From Ruegeria sp. PrR005 (lineage in GTDB: Bacteria > Pseudomonadota > Alphaproteobacteria > Rhodobacterales > Rhodobacteraceae): a stretch of DNA of 64,000 bases. Within the stretch, counting starts at the first letter, position 1. The number at the start of each line of letters is the position of its first letter. Both the position numbers and the translations under genes were made by a program. The stretch spans positions 124,001 through 188,000 of the forward strand of contig NZ_JAAGOX010000054.1 of the NCBI RefSeq assembly GCF_010500245.1. The letters are read 5' to 3'. Below the pieces are notes generated by a model, which worked only from the letters and a program-made list of their open reading frames with translations, was not told the DNA's origin and did no database searches. This document shows, one piece after another, positions 24,071 to 31,898 of the stretch.

Positions 24071-25114
24071 TCAGGGCCGGGTTTCGCGCCAGACCTCCGA
24101 CAGCACCCGCATCCAGTTGCCCCAGCAGATCCGCTCGATCCGAGCAGGCGGATAGCCATGCTGCTCCATCACCTGGACCAGGGCCGGCAGCTTGTCGACC
24201 GAGTTCAGCCATTTGGGCGGCGTGCAGCCGTCGAAATCCGAGCCCAGCCCGACGCCTTCCTCGCCCAGCCGGTCGATCAGGTGATCGAGCTGTGCCAGCA
24301 GGAAGGCGGGCGGAATGTCGTCATCCGGCCGCCCGTCCGGCCGCACGAAGGTGGATTCGAAGTTCAGCCCGGCCAGGCCACCGCTGTCGGCCATGATCCG
24401 CAGCTGTTCGTCGGTCAGATTGCGGGCATGCGGCACCACCGCATGGGCATTGGAATGGGTTGCAACCAGCGGGCGTTTCGAGATCGCCGCCACATCGCGG
24501 AACCCGGCCAGGTTCAGGTGGCTGAGATCGACGAGAATGCCCAATTCCTCGCAGCGCGCGATCAGCCCGCGGCCGCGCTCGGTCAGGCCCGGCCCGATAT
24601 CGGGGCCCGAAGGATAGCGGAACGGCACACCGTGGCCAAAGACATTGGGCCGGCTCCAGACCGGCCCGAGCGAGCGCAGGCCCAGCGCGTAGAGTTCCTC
24701 GAGTTCATAGAAATCGGGGCCGATTCCCTCGGCCCCCTCCAGATGCAGGATCGCCGACAGCACGCCATCGGCCCGGGCGCGGGCGATCTGGGTGGTGCTG
24801 GTGCAGATGCGCAGCGCGCCCAGCTCCTCCAGCGCCACCAGCGTGTCCGCCTGCGCCCGGATCATCTCCCAGGCCTGCGCATCCGGCACCGGATCGGGCA
24901 GCGGCACGTCGTATTCGGCGCCAAGCGTGCTGAAATCGGTAAACCCATCCGACCGGGACCAGAGCGCGAAGAACCCGCCGCCGAACCCGCCGGCCTGCGC
25001 CCGCGGCAGGTCCATCTGGCCGGGCAACCCGGTCAGGTACCCCGGCGCCGCGGCCCGCCCGCCGACCCGGCTCAGCTCGGTGAGCACGTCGTTATGTCCG
25101 TCAAAGATCAGCAT
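24071..25114 (-). CDS. Membrane-dipeptidase family (peptidase M19) protein
   Basis: 347 residues beginning MLIFDGHNDVL, where HxD gives the first zinc ligands. Other M19 landmarks are HLEGAEGI (bridging Glu), LVDLSHL, PLVATHSNAHAV (zinc His residues) and GLGSDFDGCTPP (catalytic-region Asp). The family hydrolyses dipeptides, often with a D- or dehydro-residue. No signal peptide or lipobox is seen, so this copy is probably cytoplasmic. The chosen start at 25114 is the conserved N-terminus; the frame extends 59 codons upstream without support. Confidence 0.92.
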   Translation of the reverse strand: MLIFDGHNDVLTELSRVGGRAAAPGYLTGLPGQMDLPRAQAGGFGGGFFALWSRSDGFTDFSTLGAEYDVPLPDPVPDAQAWEMIRAQADTLVALEELGALRICTSTTQIARARADGVLSAILHLEGAEGIGPDFYELEELYALGLRSLGPVWSRPNVFGHGVPFRYPSGPDIGPGLTERGRGLIARCEELGILVDLSHLNLAGFRDVAAISKRPLVATHSNAHAVVPHARNLTDEQLRIMADSGGLAGLNFESTFVRPDGRPDDDIPPAFLLAQLDHLIDRLGEEGVGLGSDFDGCTPPKWLNSVDKLPALVQVMEQHGYPPARIERICWGNWMRVLSEVWRETRP

Positions 25115-25209
25115 CCTGTCCCACTTTGCCGAAATCGCCGCACCGCACAAGCGGGATTGCGCAGCCGCGCGTTCCCCGGCAGGTTGACCGCACAATGAAG
25201 GAGCGAAAG

Positions 25210-25503
25210 ATGACCAAGGGATACTGGGTCGCCCATGTGGATGTGGACGATATCGAAACCTACAAGACCTACATCGCCGCCAATGCCGCACCCTTTGCCG
25301 AGTATGGCGCCCGCTTCCTGGTGCGCGGCGGCGCCTATGAACAGACCGAAGGCCATTGCCGCGCCCGCACCGTGGTGATCGAATTTCCCAGTTACGAGGC
25401 CGCGCTCGCCTGCTACCGCAGCCCGGGCTACCAGGCCGCCAAGGCGTTGCGCGATCCGGTCTCGACCGGCGACATGGTGATCATCCAGGGCTATGACGGG
25501 TAG
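25210..25503 (+). CDS. DUF1330 family protein
   Basis: 97 residues: GYWVAHVDVDDIETYKTYIAANAAPFAEYGARFLVRGG, then GHCRARTVVIEFPSYEAALACYRSPGYQAAKALR. This is the ferredoxin-like DUF1330 fold (dimeric alpha/beta-barrel group), function unknown. AAGGAG lies before the region; the ATG at 25210 gives the conserved MTKGYW start, and another in-frame ATG at 25195 is possible. It diverges from the dipeptidase. Confidence 0.88.
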   Translation: MTKGYWVAHVDVDDIETYKTYIAANAAPFAEYGARFLVRGGAYEQTEGHCRARTVVIEFPSYEAALACYRSPGYQAAKALRDPVSTGDMVIIQGYDG

Positions 25504-25545
25504 TTCGCGCTTGGCGACCCGCTAGATATGGGGTAAATTCCCGCC

Positions 25546-25992
25546 ATGCTTAAAAAGTTGTTCCAGGCCTTCCGGCCACCCGCGCCCACACAACTGCCCG
25601 ATCCCGACGCCGAACTGGCGCTCGGCGCGCTGCTGGTGCGCGTGGCCAAGGCGGATCGCGACTATCAGGTCGAAGAGATCAGCCTGATCGACCGCATCCT
25701 GGCGCGCCTCTACCAGCATAACGCGATCGAGGCCGCCAAGGTCCGCGCCACCTGCGAGAAACTGCATGCCGCAGCCCCCGAAACCGACACGTTCGGTCGG
25801 CTGATCCGCGAGACCACCGGGCTCGAAGAACGCCTGGCCGCGCTCGACGCGCTGTGGGAGGTGGTCCTGGCCGACAACGAGGAACGTGAAGGCGAGGTCA
25901 AGATCGTCGAGGAGGCGCGCATCGCGATGGGTCTCAGCCGCAAGGACAGCGACGACGCCCGCGCCCGGATTCTGGCCCGCCGCAACGGCTGA
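25546..25992 (+). CDS. TerB-family (tellurite resistance/co-chaperone DjlA N-terminal-like) protein, copy 1
   Basis: 148 residues, nearly all helical. The features DAELALGALLVRVAKADRDYQVEEISLIDRIL and ALDALWEVVLADNEEREGEVKIVEEARIAMGLS are the paired acidic metal-binding helices of TerB. The name comes from tellurite resistance, but most chromosomal copies have no proven role. It is followed 37 bases later by a paralogue, so the two arose by tandem duplication. Confidence 0.82.
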   Translation: MLKKLFQAFRPPAPTQLPDPDAELALGALLVRVAKADRDYQVEEISLIDRILARLYQHNAIEAAKVRATCEKLHAAAPETDTFGRLIRETTGLEERLAALDALWEVVLADNEEREGEVKIVEEARIAMGLSRKDSDDARARILARRNG

Positions 25993-26029
25993 TCTTGGCG
26001 CGGCCAACATCCCGCCCTATAGCTTGAAC

Positions 26030-26467
26030 ATGTTTCGCGATTTCCTGAACCGGCTGTCCCAGCCGCAGCCCGACCCCCTGACCGAAGACGACGCCCGCCT
26101 GGCGCTGACCGCGCTCTTGGTCCGCATCGCCCGGTCCGACAACGACTATGCCCCGGCCGAGGTGGCCCGGATCGACCGGATCACCGCCCGGCGCTATGGC
26201 CTTTCGCCGTTCGAGGCCACCGCCTTGCGCGCCCGCGCCGAAACGCTTGAATCCGAGGCGCCCGATACCGTCCGCTTCACCCGCGCCATCAAGGATGCGG
26301 TCGCCTACGAAGACCGCCGCGCCGTGGTCGAAGCCGCCTGGTCGGTGGCGCTGGCCGACGGCCAGCGCAGCGGCGAGGAGGATGCGCTGATGCGGCTGGT
26401 GGCCAGCCTGCTGGGCGTCAACGACCTGGATTCGGCGCTCGCCCGGCAAAAGGCGGCGCAGCAATGA
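26030..26467 (+). CDS. TerB-family protein, copy 2
   Basis: 145 residues, homologous to the gene before it: DDARLALTALLVRIARSDNDYAPAEVARIDRITARRYG and AAWSVALADGQRSGEEDALMRLVASLLGV align with copy 1. The two share the start MxxxxFLxxFxxP-like leader and spacing but differ in most surface residues, so the duplication is not recent. Its stop codon overlaps the start of the PhnD-like gene (ATGA). The start at 26030 follows TTGAAC with no good ribosome site. Confidence 0.82.
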   Translation: MFRDFLNRLSQPQPDPLTEDDARLALTALLVRIARSDNDYAPAEVARIDRITARRYGLSPFEATALRARAETLESEAPDTVRFTRAIKDAVAYEDRRAVVEAAWSVALADGQRSGEEDALMRLVASLLGVNDLDSALARQKAAQQ

Positions 26468-27216
26468 CCGCGATGCTCGGCATGTATGACATGCCCGCCA
26501 TCCAGGACGCCAATGACCGGTTCTGGTCGCTGATTCGCACCGAACTGGGCACTGGCCCCGACCGGCTCGACCGTGACCGGGATGTCTGGGAGATCTGGCA
26601 GGACCCCGCGCTGGTGCTGGCGCAGACCTGCGGCATGCCCTTTCGCACCCGCCTGCACCAAACCGTGCAACTGGTGGGAACGCCGGATTACGGCCTGCCC
26701 GGCTGTCCGCCCGGGCATTACTGCTCGGTCTTCGTGGCGCGCGCCGGGGATGACCGCGATCTGGCGGCGCTGGCCGAGGGGGTCTTTGCCTATAACGAGG
26801 CGCTGTCGCAATCGGGCTGGGCCGCGCCCGTCAGCCATCTTCTGGCGCTTGGCCTGCGTCCCGGACATCTGCAACAAACCGGCGCCCATGCCCTGTCGGC
26901 CCGGAGGGTGGCGGACGGGTCCGCCGACCTGGCGGCGCTCGATGCGCTGACCTGGGAGCTGCTGCGCGAACATACCGACCTAGGCCCGCGCCTGCGCGAG
27001 GTGGCCCGCACCGCGCCCACGCCGACCCTGCCCTATATCACCGCACCGGGCCGCGACGCCCCGGCCATTGCCCGCGCGGTGCGTGCGGCAATCGCGAATC
27101 TGGCCCCCGCCGACCGCGCCGCCCTGCATCTCAGGGGGCTGGTCGACATCCCCGCGGCCGCCTATCTGGCGGTCCCCAACCCGCCCGCACCGGACGCATT
27201 TCGCCCCCAAGACTGA
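26464..27216 (+). CDS. PhnD-like (phosphate/phosphonate-binding type) protein without signal peptide
   Basis: 250 residues. Features fit the periplasmic PhnD-like binding fold: MYDMPAIQDANDRFWSLIR at the start, VWEIWQDPALVLAQTCGMPF, GHYCSVFVARAGDDRD, FAYNEALSQSGWAAP, GAHALSARRVADGSADLAALDALTWELL. But no signal peptide or lipobox precedes it, so it would stay in the cytoplasm, and no permease or ATPase is adjacent. It is coupled by ATGA overlap to TerB copy 2. It could be a repurposed binding domain or sensor; the ligand is unknown. Confidence 0.75.
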   Translation: MTAMLGMYDMPAIQDANDRFWSLIRTELGTGPDRLDRDRDVWEIWQDPALVLAQTCGMPFRTRLHQTVQLVGTPDYGLPGCPPGHYCSVFVARAGDDRDLAALAEGVFAYNEALSQSGWAAPVSHLLALGLRPGHLQQTGAHALSARRVADGSADLAALDALTWELLREHTDLGPRLREVARTAPTPTLPYITAPGRDAPAIARAVRAAIANLAPADRAALHLRGLVDIPAAAYLAVPNPPAPDAFRPQD

Positions 27217-27325
27217 CCATTTCGGCAGCTTCACTGCGCAAACCGTCGTTTTGAACGTTGCAATATGCCGAAAATTCGGACCTAGTTACGCTCTGACAAC
27301 AAGAACAAAAGCACCGGGACACCAC

Positions 27326-28102
27326 GTGACAGACAATCCCCCCGTCATCCAGATCAAGGACCTTCACAAGGCATTTGGCCAGCTCGAAGTACTCAAGGGC
27401 GTCGACATCACCGCCCGTCGCGGCGACGTCGTGTCGTTGATCGGATCGTCCGGTTCGGGGAAATCCACGCTGCTCCGCTGCTGCAACCTGCTCGAGGACA
27501 GCCAGCAGGGCGAGATCATCTTCAACGGTGAACCCGTCCACTGGGTCGGCCAGGGCTCCAACCGCCGCCCGGCGGACCCCAAACAGGTGCTGCGCATCCG
27601 CACCAACCTCAGCATGGTGTTCCAGCAGTTCAACCTGTGGGCCCATATGACCATCCTGCAAAACGTGATGGAGGCGCCGCTGCACGTGCTGGGCCGCGAC
27701 CGGCGCGAGGTCGAGGACAGCGCCCGCCGCTATCTCGACAAGGTCGGCATCGGCGACAAATGCGACAACTACCCGGCGCAGCTCTCGGGCGGCCAGCAAC
27801 AGCGCGCCGCCATCGCGCGCGGCCTGTGCATGGAGCCGCAGGCGCTCTTGTTCGACGAACCGACCTCGGCGCTCGACCCCGAGCTGGAGCAGGAGGTGAT
27901 CCGCGTGATCAAGGACCTCGCCGCCGAGGGCCGCACCATGATCATCGTCACCCATGACATGAAGATGGCCGCAGATATCTCGTCCCACGTGGTGTTTCTC
28001 CACCAGGGACTGATCGAGGAAGAAGGCTCTGCCGAAGAGATTTTCGGCGCGGCCCGATCCGAACGCCTGCGGGGCTTCCTTTCCGCCACCCAGGCCGCAT
28101 AA
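27326..28102 (+). CDS. Amino-acid ABC transporter ATP-binding protein (HisP/GlnQ type)
   Basis: 258 residues with Walker A GSSGSGKST, Q-loop FQQFNLWAHMTILQNV, signature LSGGQQQRAAIARGL, Walker B ALLFDEPTSALDPE and H-loop IIVTHDM. The RCCNLLEDSQQGEI and ADISSHVVFLHQGLIEEEG regions are typical of polar amino-acid importers. The start is the GTG at 27326 (VTDNPPVIQIKDLHKAFG); the frame is open well upstream but overlaps the PhnD-like gene. It begins a four-gene transporter operon. Confidence 0.92.
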   Translation: MTDNPPVIQIKDLHKAFGQLEVLKGVDITARRGDVVSLIGSSGSGKSTLLRCCNLLEDSQQGEIIFNGEPVHWVGQGSNRRPADPKQVLRIRTNLSMVFQQFNLWAHMTILQNVMEAPLHVLGRDRREVEDSARRYLDKVGIGDKCDNYPAQLSGGQQQRAAIARGLCMEPQALLFDEPTSALDPELEQEVIRVIKDLAAEGRTMIIVTHDMKMAADISSHVVFLHQGLIEEEGSAEEIFGAARSERLRGFLSATQAA

Positions 28103-28139
28103 ACTCAAAAACACCAAACTCTAAGGGGAGTGTCTCACA

Positions 28140-28862
28140 ATGAAAAAACTGATTCTGACCGCCGCCGCCCTGGCGCTCACCGCCGGCATGGGCATGGCCC
28201 AGACCGTGCGCATGGGGACCGAGGGCGCCTACCCTCCGTACAACTTCATCAACGACAAGGGCGAAGTTGACGGCTTCGAGCGCGAACTGGGCGACGAGCT
28301 CTGCAAGCGCGCCGAACTGACCTGCGAATGGGTTAAGAACGACTGGGATTCGATCATCCCGAACCTGGTGTCGGGCAACTACGACACCATCATCGCCGGC
28401 ATGTCGATCACCGACGAGCGCGATGAGGTGATCGACTTCACCCAGAACTACCTGCCGCCGACCGCCTCGGCCTATGTCGCCACTTCCGAAGGCGCCGACC
28501 TGTCGGGCGTCGTCTCGGCTCAGACCGCCACCATCCAGGCCGGTTACATCGCCGAAAGCGGCGCCACCCTGGTCGAGTTCGCAACGCCCGAGGAAACCAT
28601 CGCCGCCGTCCGCAACGGCGAGGCCGATGCCGTGTTTGCCGACAAGGACTACCTGGTGCCGCTGGTCGAGGAATCGGGCGGCGAACTGATGTTCGTGGGC
28701 GATGACGTGCCGCTGGGCGGCGGTGTCGGCATGGGCCTGCGCGAAAGCGACGGCGAGCTGCGCGGCAAGTTCGACGCGGCCATCACCTCGATGAAAGAGG
28801 ACGGCACGCTGAACGCGATGATCAAGAAGTGGTTCGGCGAAAACGCCGCCATCTACGAATAA
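28140..28862 (+). CDS. Family-3 extracellular solute-binding protein of the ABC transporter
   Basis: 240 residues. A clear signal peptide (KKLILTAAALALTAGMGMAQ) ends at about residue 20. The mature part starts VRMGTEGAYPPYNFINDKGEVDGFERELGDELCKRA and includes WDSIIPNLVSGNYDTIIAGMSITDERDEVIDFTQ, the classic family-3 pattern (HisJ/ArgT-like). The ligand is probably a basic or polar amino acid or amine. AGGGGAG precedes the start. A 17-bp perfect hairpin follows its stop codon (28871-28907). Confidence 0.93.
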   Translation: MKKLILTAAALALTAGMGMAQTVRMGTEGAYPPYNFINDKGEVDGFERELGDELCKRAELTCEWVKNDWDSIIPNLVSGNYDTIIAGMSITDERDEVIDFTQNYLPPTASAYVATSEGADLSGVVSAQTATIQAGYIAESGATLVEFATPEETIAAVRNGEADAVFADKDYLVPLVEESGGELMFVGDDVPLGGGVGMGLRESDGELRGKFDAAITSMKEDGTLNAMIKKWFGENAAIYE

Positions 28863-28870
28863 TCCCGTCA

Positions 28871-28907
28871 GGGGCGGGGCGGCCTTCGTCGAAGGCCGCC
28901 CCGCCCC
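28871..28907 (+). promoter_or_regulatory. Very stable intercistronic hairpin
   Basis: A 17-bp perfect inverted repeat (GGGGCGGGGCGGCCTTC pairing with GAAGGCCGCCCCGCCCC) with a three-base loop. It lies 8 bases after the binding-protein stop codon and 41 before the first permease. With no T-run it is not a normal terminator; such hairpins typically shield the 3' end of the upstream message, so binding protein would be made in excess of permeases. Confidence 0.85.
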
Positions 28908-28948
28908 CCGCGCGCCATCGCCGCGCCACGCCCCGCAAAGGCTCTCCG

Positions 28949-29836
28949 ATGTTTTCCTACTGCGCTGATCCCGACACGCTTGGCACCTTCCGCTGGTTCT
29001 CGTGCTACCTGACCAACGGCGTGCACCTGTCGTTCTACATGTCCTTCATCAAGGTGCTGCTGCTGCTGTTCATCACCGCGCCCGTGGCGCTGGCGGTGGG
29101 TTTTGGCGGCGCCATGGCCACCCGGGCGCACTTGGCCCCGGTCCGCTGGCTGGGCGAGGGCTATATCGCGATCATGCGCGGCGTTCCCGATATCGCCTTC
29201 TTCCTGTTCTTCGTGATCGCGCTCGACCAGGCCTTTGAATGGACCCGCCACCAGGTCCTGTGCCCCGAATGGACCGACCCGATCCGTCAGGGCAACGACT
29301 TCCTCGTCTGCCCCGCCGCCAAGCTGCCGCTTGGCACCGCGCCCGAATGGGTGCATCAGAGCTATTCCTTCTTCCTCGCCGTCATCACCTTTGCCATCGT
29401 CTTCGGCGCCTTTGCCGCCAATGTGCTGCGCGGCGGCATGCGCGCCGTGCCGCATGCCCAGTTGGAGACCGCCGCCGCCTATGGCATGTCCCGGCGCCAG
29501 ACCTTCTGGCGCATCCTCGTCCCGCAGATGTGGATCTATGCCCTGCCCGGCCTGTCGAACCTCTGGCTCATCCTGATCAAGGCAACCCCGCTGCTGTTCC
29601 TGCTGGGGATCGAGGATATCGTCTATTGGGCGCGCGAGATCGGCGGCACCAAGACCTCGAAATTCACCAGCTATCCGCATGACGACTGGCGCATGTGGTA
29701 CTTCCTGTTCCTGCTGGTCTTCTATCTCAGCTTCACCCGCATCTCTGAAATCCTGCTGGAAAAACTGACCGTGCGCCTCAGCCACGGCCAGGCCACCACC
29801 GGCGGCGAGGCCCTGCGCAAGGAGGCCGCGGCATGA
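28949..29836 (+). CDS. Amino-acid ABC transporter permease 1
   Basis: 295 residues with membrane helices from about 30 on (FIKVLLLLFITAPVALAVGFGG ...) and the EAA loop ETAAAYGMSRRQTFWRILVPQ that contacts the ATPase. It is longer than HisQ/HisM permeases (about 230-240) because of an extra hydrophilic loop around WTRHQVLCPEWTDPIRQGNDFLVCPAAK. Start at 28949 (MFSYCADPD). The stop overlaps the second permease by four bases. Confidence 0.88.
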   Translation: MFSYCADPDTLGTFRWFSCYLTNGVHLSFYMSFIKVLLLLFITAPVALAVGFGGAMATRAHLAPVRWLGEGYIAIMRGVPDIAFFLFFVIALDQAFEWTRHQVLCPEWTDPIRQGNDFLVCPAAKLPLGTAPEWVHQSYSFFLAVITFAIVFGAFAANVLRGGMRAVPHAQLETAAAYGMSRRQTFWRILVPQMWIYALPGLSNLWLILIKATPLLFLLGIEDIVYWAREIGGTKTSKFTSYPHDDWRMWYFLFLLVFYLSFTRISEILLEKLTVRLSHGQATTGGEALRKEAAA

Positions 29837-30642
29837 AATCCTGCATCGACACCATCCAGGACTATGGCCTGCGCTCGATCGGCATCGGCGAACGGCTCTT
29901 GCCGAAATCCGACTTCACGCTCTGTGAACAGTTCACCCTGATCGGCTCGGGCATGATCTGGAACATCTATTTCGGCCTGATGGCGCTGGTCACCGGCTAT
30001 TTCCTGGCCGTCACCCTGGCGCTCGGCAAAAGCTCGTCGAACCGCTGGGCGCGCAAACCGGCGGAATGGTTCATCTTCGTCTTCCGCGGCTCGCCCCTCT
30101 TCATCCAGTTCTTCTTTGCCTATTTCTTCTTCCTGTCGCTGAAGAAGAGCTATCCGATGTTCGATATGCTGACCTCGGCCTGGGCCGGGGCGCTGATCGT
30201 GCTGTTCATGAACACCGCCGCCTATTCGGCCGAGATCTTCTATGGCGCGCTGCGCACGATCCCCAAGGGCGATGTCGAGGCCGCCGACGCCTATGGCATG
30301 AGCGGCTGGCCCCGCTTCCGCCGCATCGTCTGGCCCACCATGATGCGGCTGGCCTGGCCCGCCTACACGAACGAGGCGATCTTTCTCTTTCACGCCACAA
30401 CGCTGGTCTTCTTCTCGGCCTTCCCGGCCTGGCAACAGCGCGGCGATGCGCTTTATTACGCCAGCTATTTCGCCGACAAGACCTTCAACCCCTTCGTCCC
30501 CTACCCGATCCTGGCCTTCTACTTCATCCTGCTGACGCTGACCGTGGTGGGCGTGTTCGGCGTGATCAACACCAGGCTCAACCGTCACCTTCCGGCGGAA
30601 CGGCGTGCAAAGATGCGCTTCCGCCTCACTCTCGCCCGCTGA
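29833..30642 (+). CDS. Amino-acid ABC transporter permease 2
   Basis: 269 residues, about five helices (MIWNIYFGLMALVTGYFLAVTLAL ... FILLTLTVVGVFGVIN) and the EAA loop EAADAYGMSGWPRFRRIVWPTM. The N-terminal 35 residues are hydrophilic. It would form the channel with permease 1. It is coupled to permease 1 by an ATGA overlap and is followed after eight bases by the FAD oxidoreductase, so the enzyme is in the transporter operon. Confidence 0.9.
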   Translation: MKSCIDTIQDYGLRSIGIGERLLPKSDFTLCEQFTLIGSGMIWNIYFGLMALVTGYFLAVTLALGKSSSNRWARKPAEWFIFVFRGSPLFIQFFFAYFFFLSLKKSYPMFDMLTSAWAGALIVLFMNTAAYSAEIFYGALRTIPKGDVEAADAYGMSGWPRFRRIVWPTMMRLAWPAYTNEAIFLFHATTLVFFSAFPAWQQRGDALYYASYFADKTFNPFVPYPILAFYFILLTLTVVGVFGVINTRLNRHLPAERRAKMRFRLTLAR

Positions 30643-30650
30643 GGTCCCGC

Positions 30651-31709
30651 ATGCATGTCGTGGTGATCGGCGCCGGGATTGTCGGCGCCTCCATTGCCGA
30701 TCAGCTCGCCGCGCGCGGCGCGCGCGTTACCGTGATCGACCGCGCGGGTCCCGGCGCCGGGGCCTCGGGCATGTCATTCGGCTGGATCAACGCCGCCGCG
30801 TCAGAGAGCGACAGCTACTTCCGTTTCCGGCTCGCGGCGGTCGCGCGTTTTCGCACGCTCTGCGACACGCTCGACCTGTCGGACGCGGTCACCTGGAACG
30901 GCTGTATCTGGTGGGAGGACGAAGGCGAAGCCTTCGAGACCCATCTCGATGCGATGGCGCGCTGGGGCTACGACGTCTCGCTGATCGGCCCGGACGAGTT
31001 CACCCGGCTGGAACCCAATGTCGCCAACCCGCCCGAACGGGCGATCTGGTGCCCTTCCGAAGGGGCGGCCGAACCCGACAAGGTGGCACGAGCCCTGCTG
31101 CGCCGGGCAACCGCTAATGGCGCCCGCCTGATCCTGGGGCGCGAGGTGACCGGGCTCACGCGCACCGGCGACCGGGTGACGGGGATCGAAACCGACCTCG
31201 GCCCGATGTCCGCCGATCTCGTGGTCGTCGCCGCCGGCATCCGCTCGGGCCTGCTGACCGGCCTGCCGATGAGCAACCGCCCTGGCCTGATTCTGCGCAC
31301 CGCCCCCATTGCCCCGGTGATCAGCCGCATCGTCATGTCCTCGGACATCCATTTCCGTCAGGCCAGCGACGGCCGTCTCTACCTGGGAGAGATCTTCTCG
31401 GGTGGCATCGCCACCGAGACGCTCGATTTCGCCAGCGGCCTGATCGACGAGCTGATGACCCGCCTGCGCCGCCGCCTGCCCGGCGTCGCGGACTTGCATC
31501 TGGAACAGGCCGCCCTGGGCACCCGCCCGGTCCCCGCCGACGGCTTTCCCGCCATCGGTCCCGTGCCCGGCCAAGATGGGCTCTACCTTGCCACCATGCA
31601 CAGCGGCGTCACCCTCGGCCCTCTGGTGGGCGAGCTTGTCGCGCGCGAGGTGGTGGAGCAGGACAGCGACCCGCTGCTGGCCTCCTACCGCCCGGAACGG
31701 TTCTTCTGA
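30651..31709 (+). CDS. FAD-dependent oxidoreductase (DAO family)
   Basis: 352 residues. The Rossmann FAD motif HVVVIGAGIVGASIADQLAARGARVTVID opens it, with GAGASGMSFGWINA and a C-terminal FAD/substrate region PADGFPAIGPVPGQDGLYLATMHSGVTLGPLVGELVA. This is the D-amino-acid oxidase/glycine oxidase-like family, which also includes the gamma-glutamylputrescine oxidase PuuB. It probably oxidises a compound taken up by the transporter encoded just upstream or made by the ligases downstream. The exact substrate is not evident. Confidence 0.88.
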   Translation: MHVVVIGAGIVGASIADQLAARGARVTVIDRAGPGAGASGMSFGWINAAASESDSYFRFRLAAVARFRTLCDTLDLSDAVTWNGCIWWEDEGEAFETHLDAMARWGYDVSLIGPDEFTRLEPNVANPPERAIWCPSEGAAEPDKVARALLRRATANGARLILGREVTGLTRTGDRVTGIETDLGPMSADLVVVAAGIRSGLLTGLPMSNRPGLILRTAPIAPVISRIVMSSDIHFRQASDGRLYLGEIFSGGIATETLDFASGLIDELMTRLRRRLPGVADLHLEQAALGTRPVPADGFPAIGPVPGQDGLYLATMHSGVTLGPLVGELVAREVVEQDSDPLLASYRPERFF

Positions 31710-31724
31710 GAACCTGAAACCCCG

Positions 31725-31775
31725 GTACAAAACGGTCAATTCCCCCCTGATAGGCCGTACAAAACGGTCAATTCC
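31725..31775. repeat. 19-base direct repeat upstream of the ligase operon
   Basis: GTACAAAACGGTCAATTCC occurs at 31725-31743 and again at 31757-31775, identical in all 19 bases. Starts are 32 bases apart, close to three helical turns, as for tandem protein-binding sites on one DNA face. The pair lies 124-174 bases before the GS-like gene at 31899. It could be an activator site or a trace of duplication. Confidence 0.8.
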
Positions 31776-31859
31776 GGTGCGTTTCGCGAACCTCCAGCAG
31801 CGGCCAATTCAAAAGGACGGGAAATAGAGCTTGCCAGACCCCCCGGACTGGTAGTAGGA

Positions 31860-31871
31860 ATTTGATCAAAT
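31860..31871. promoter_or_regulatory. 12-bp palindrome before the GS-like gene
   Basis: ATTTGATCAAAT is a perfect palindrome, ending 27 bases before the ATG at 31899. It is AT-rich against a GC-rich background. It could be an operator or part of a promoter. Confidence 0.5.
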
Positions 31872-31898
31872 CTAACAGACATCGCATGAGAAGGTCCC

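Noticed and set aside
22153-24159. 668-codon minus-strand open frame opposite pyrG
   Set aside because: Shadow of pyrG, which has all CTP synthase motifs.
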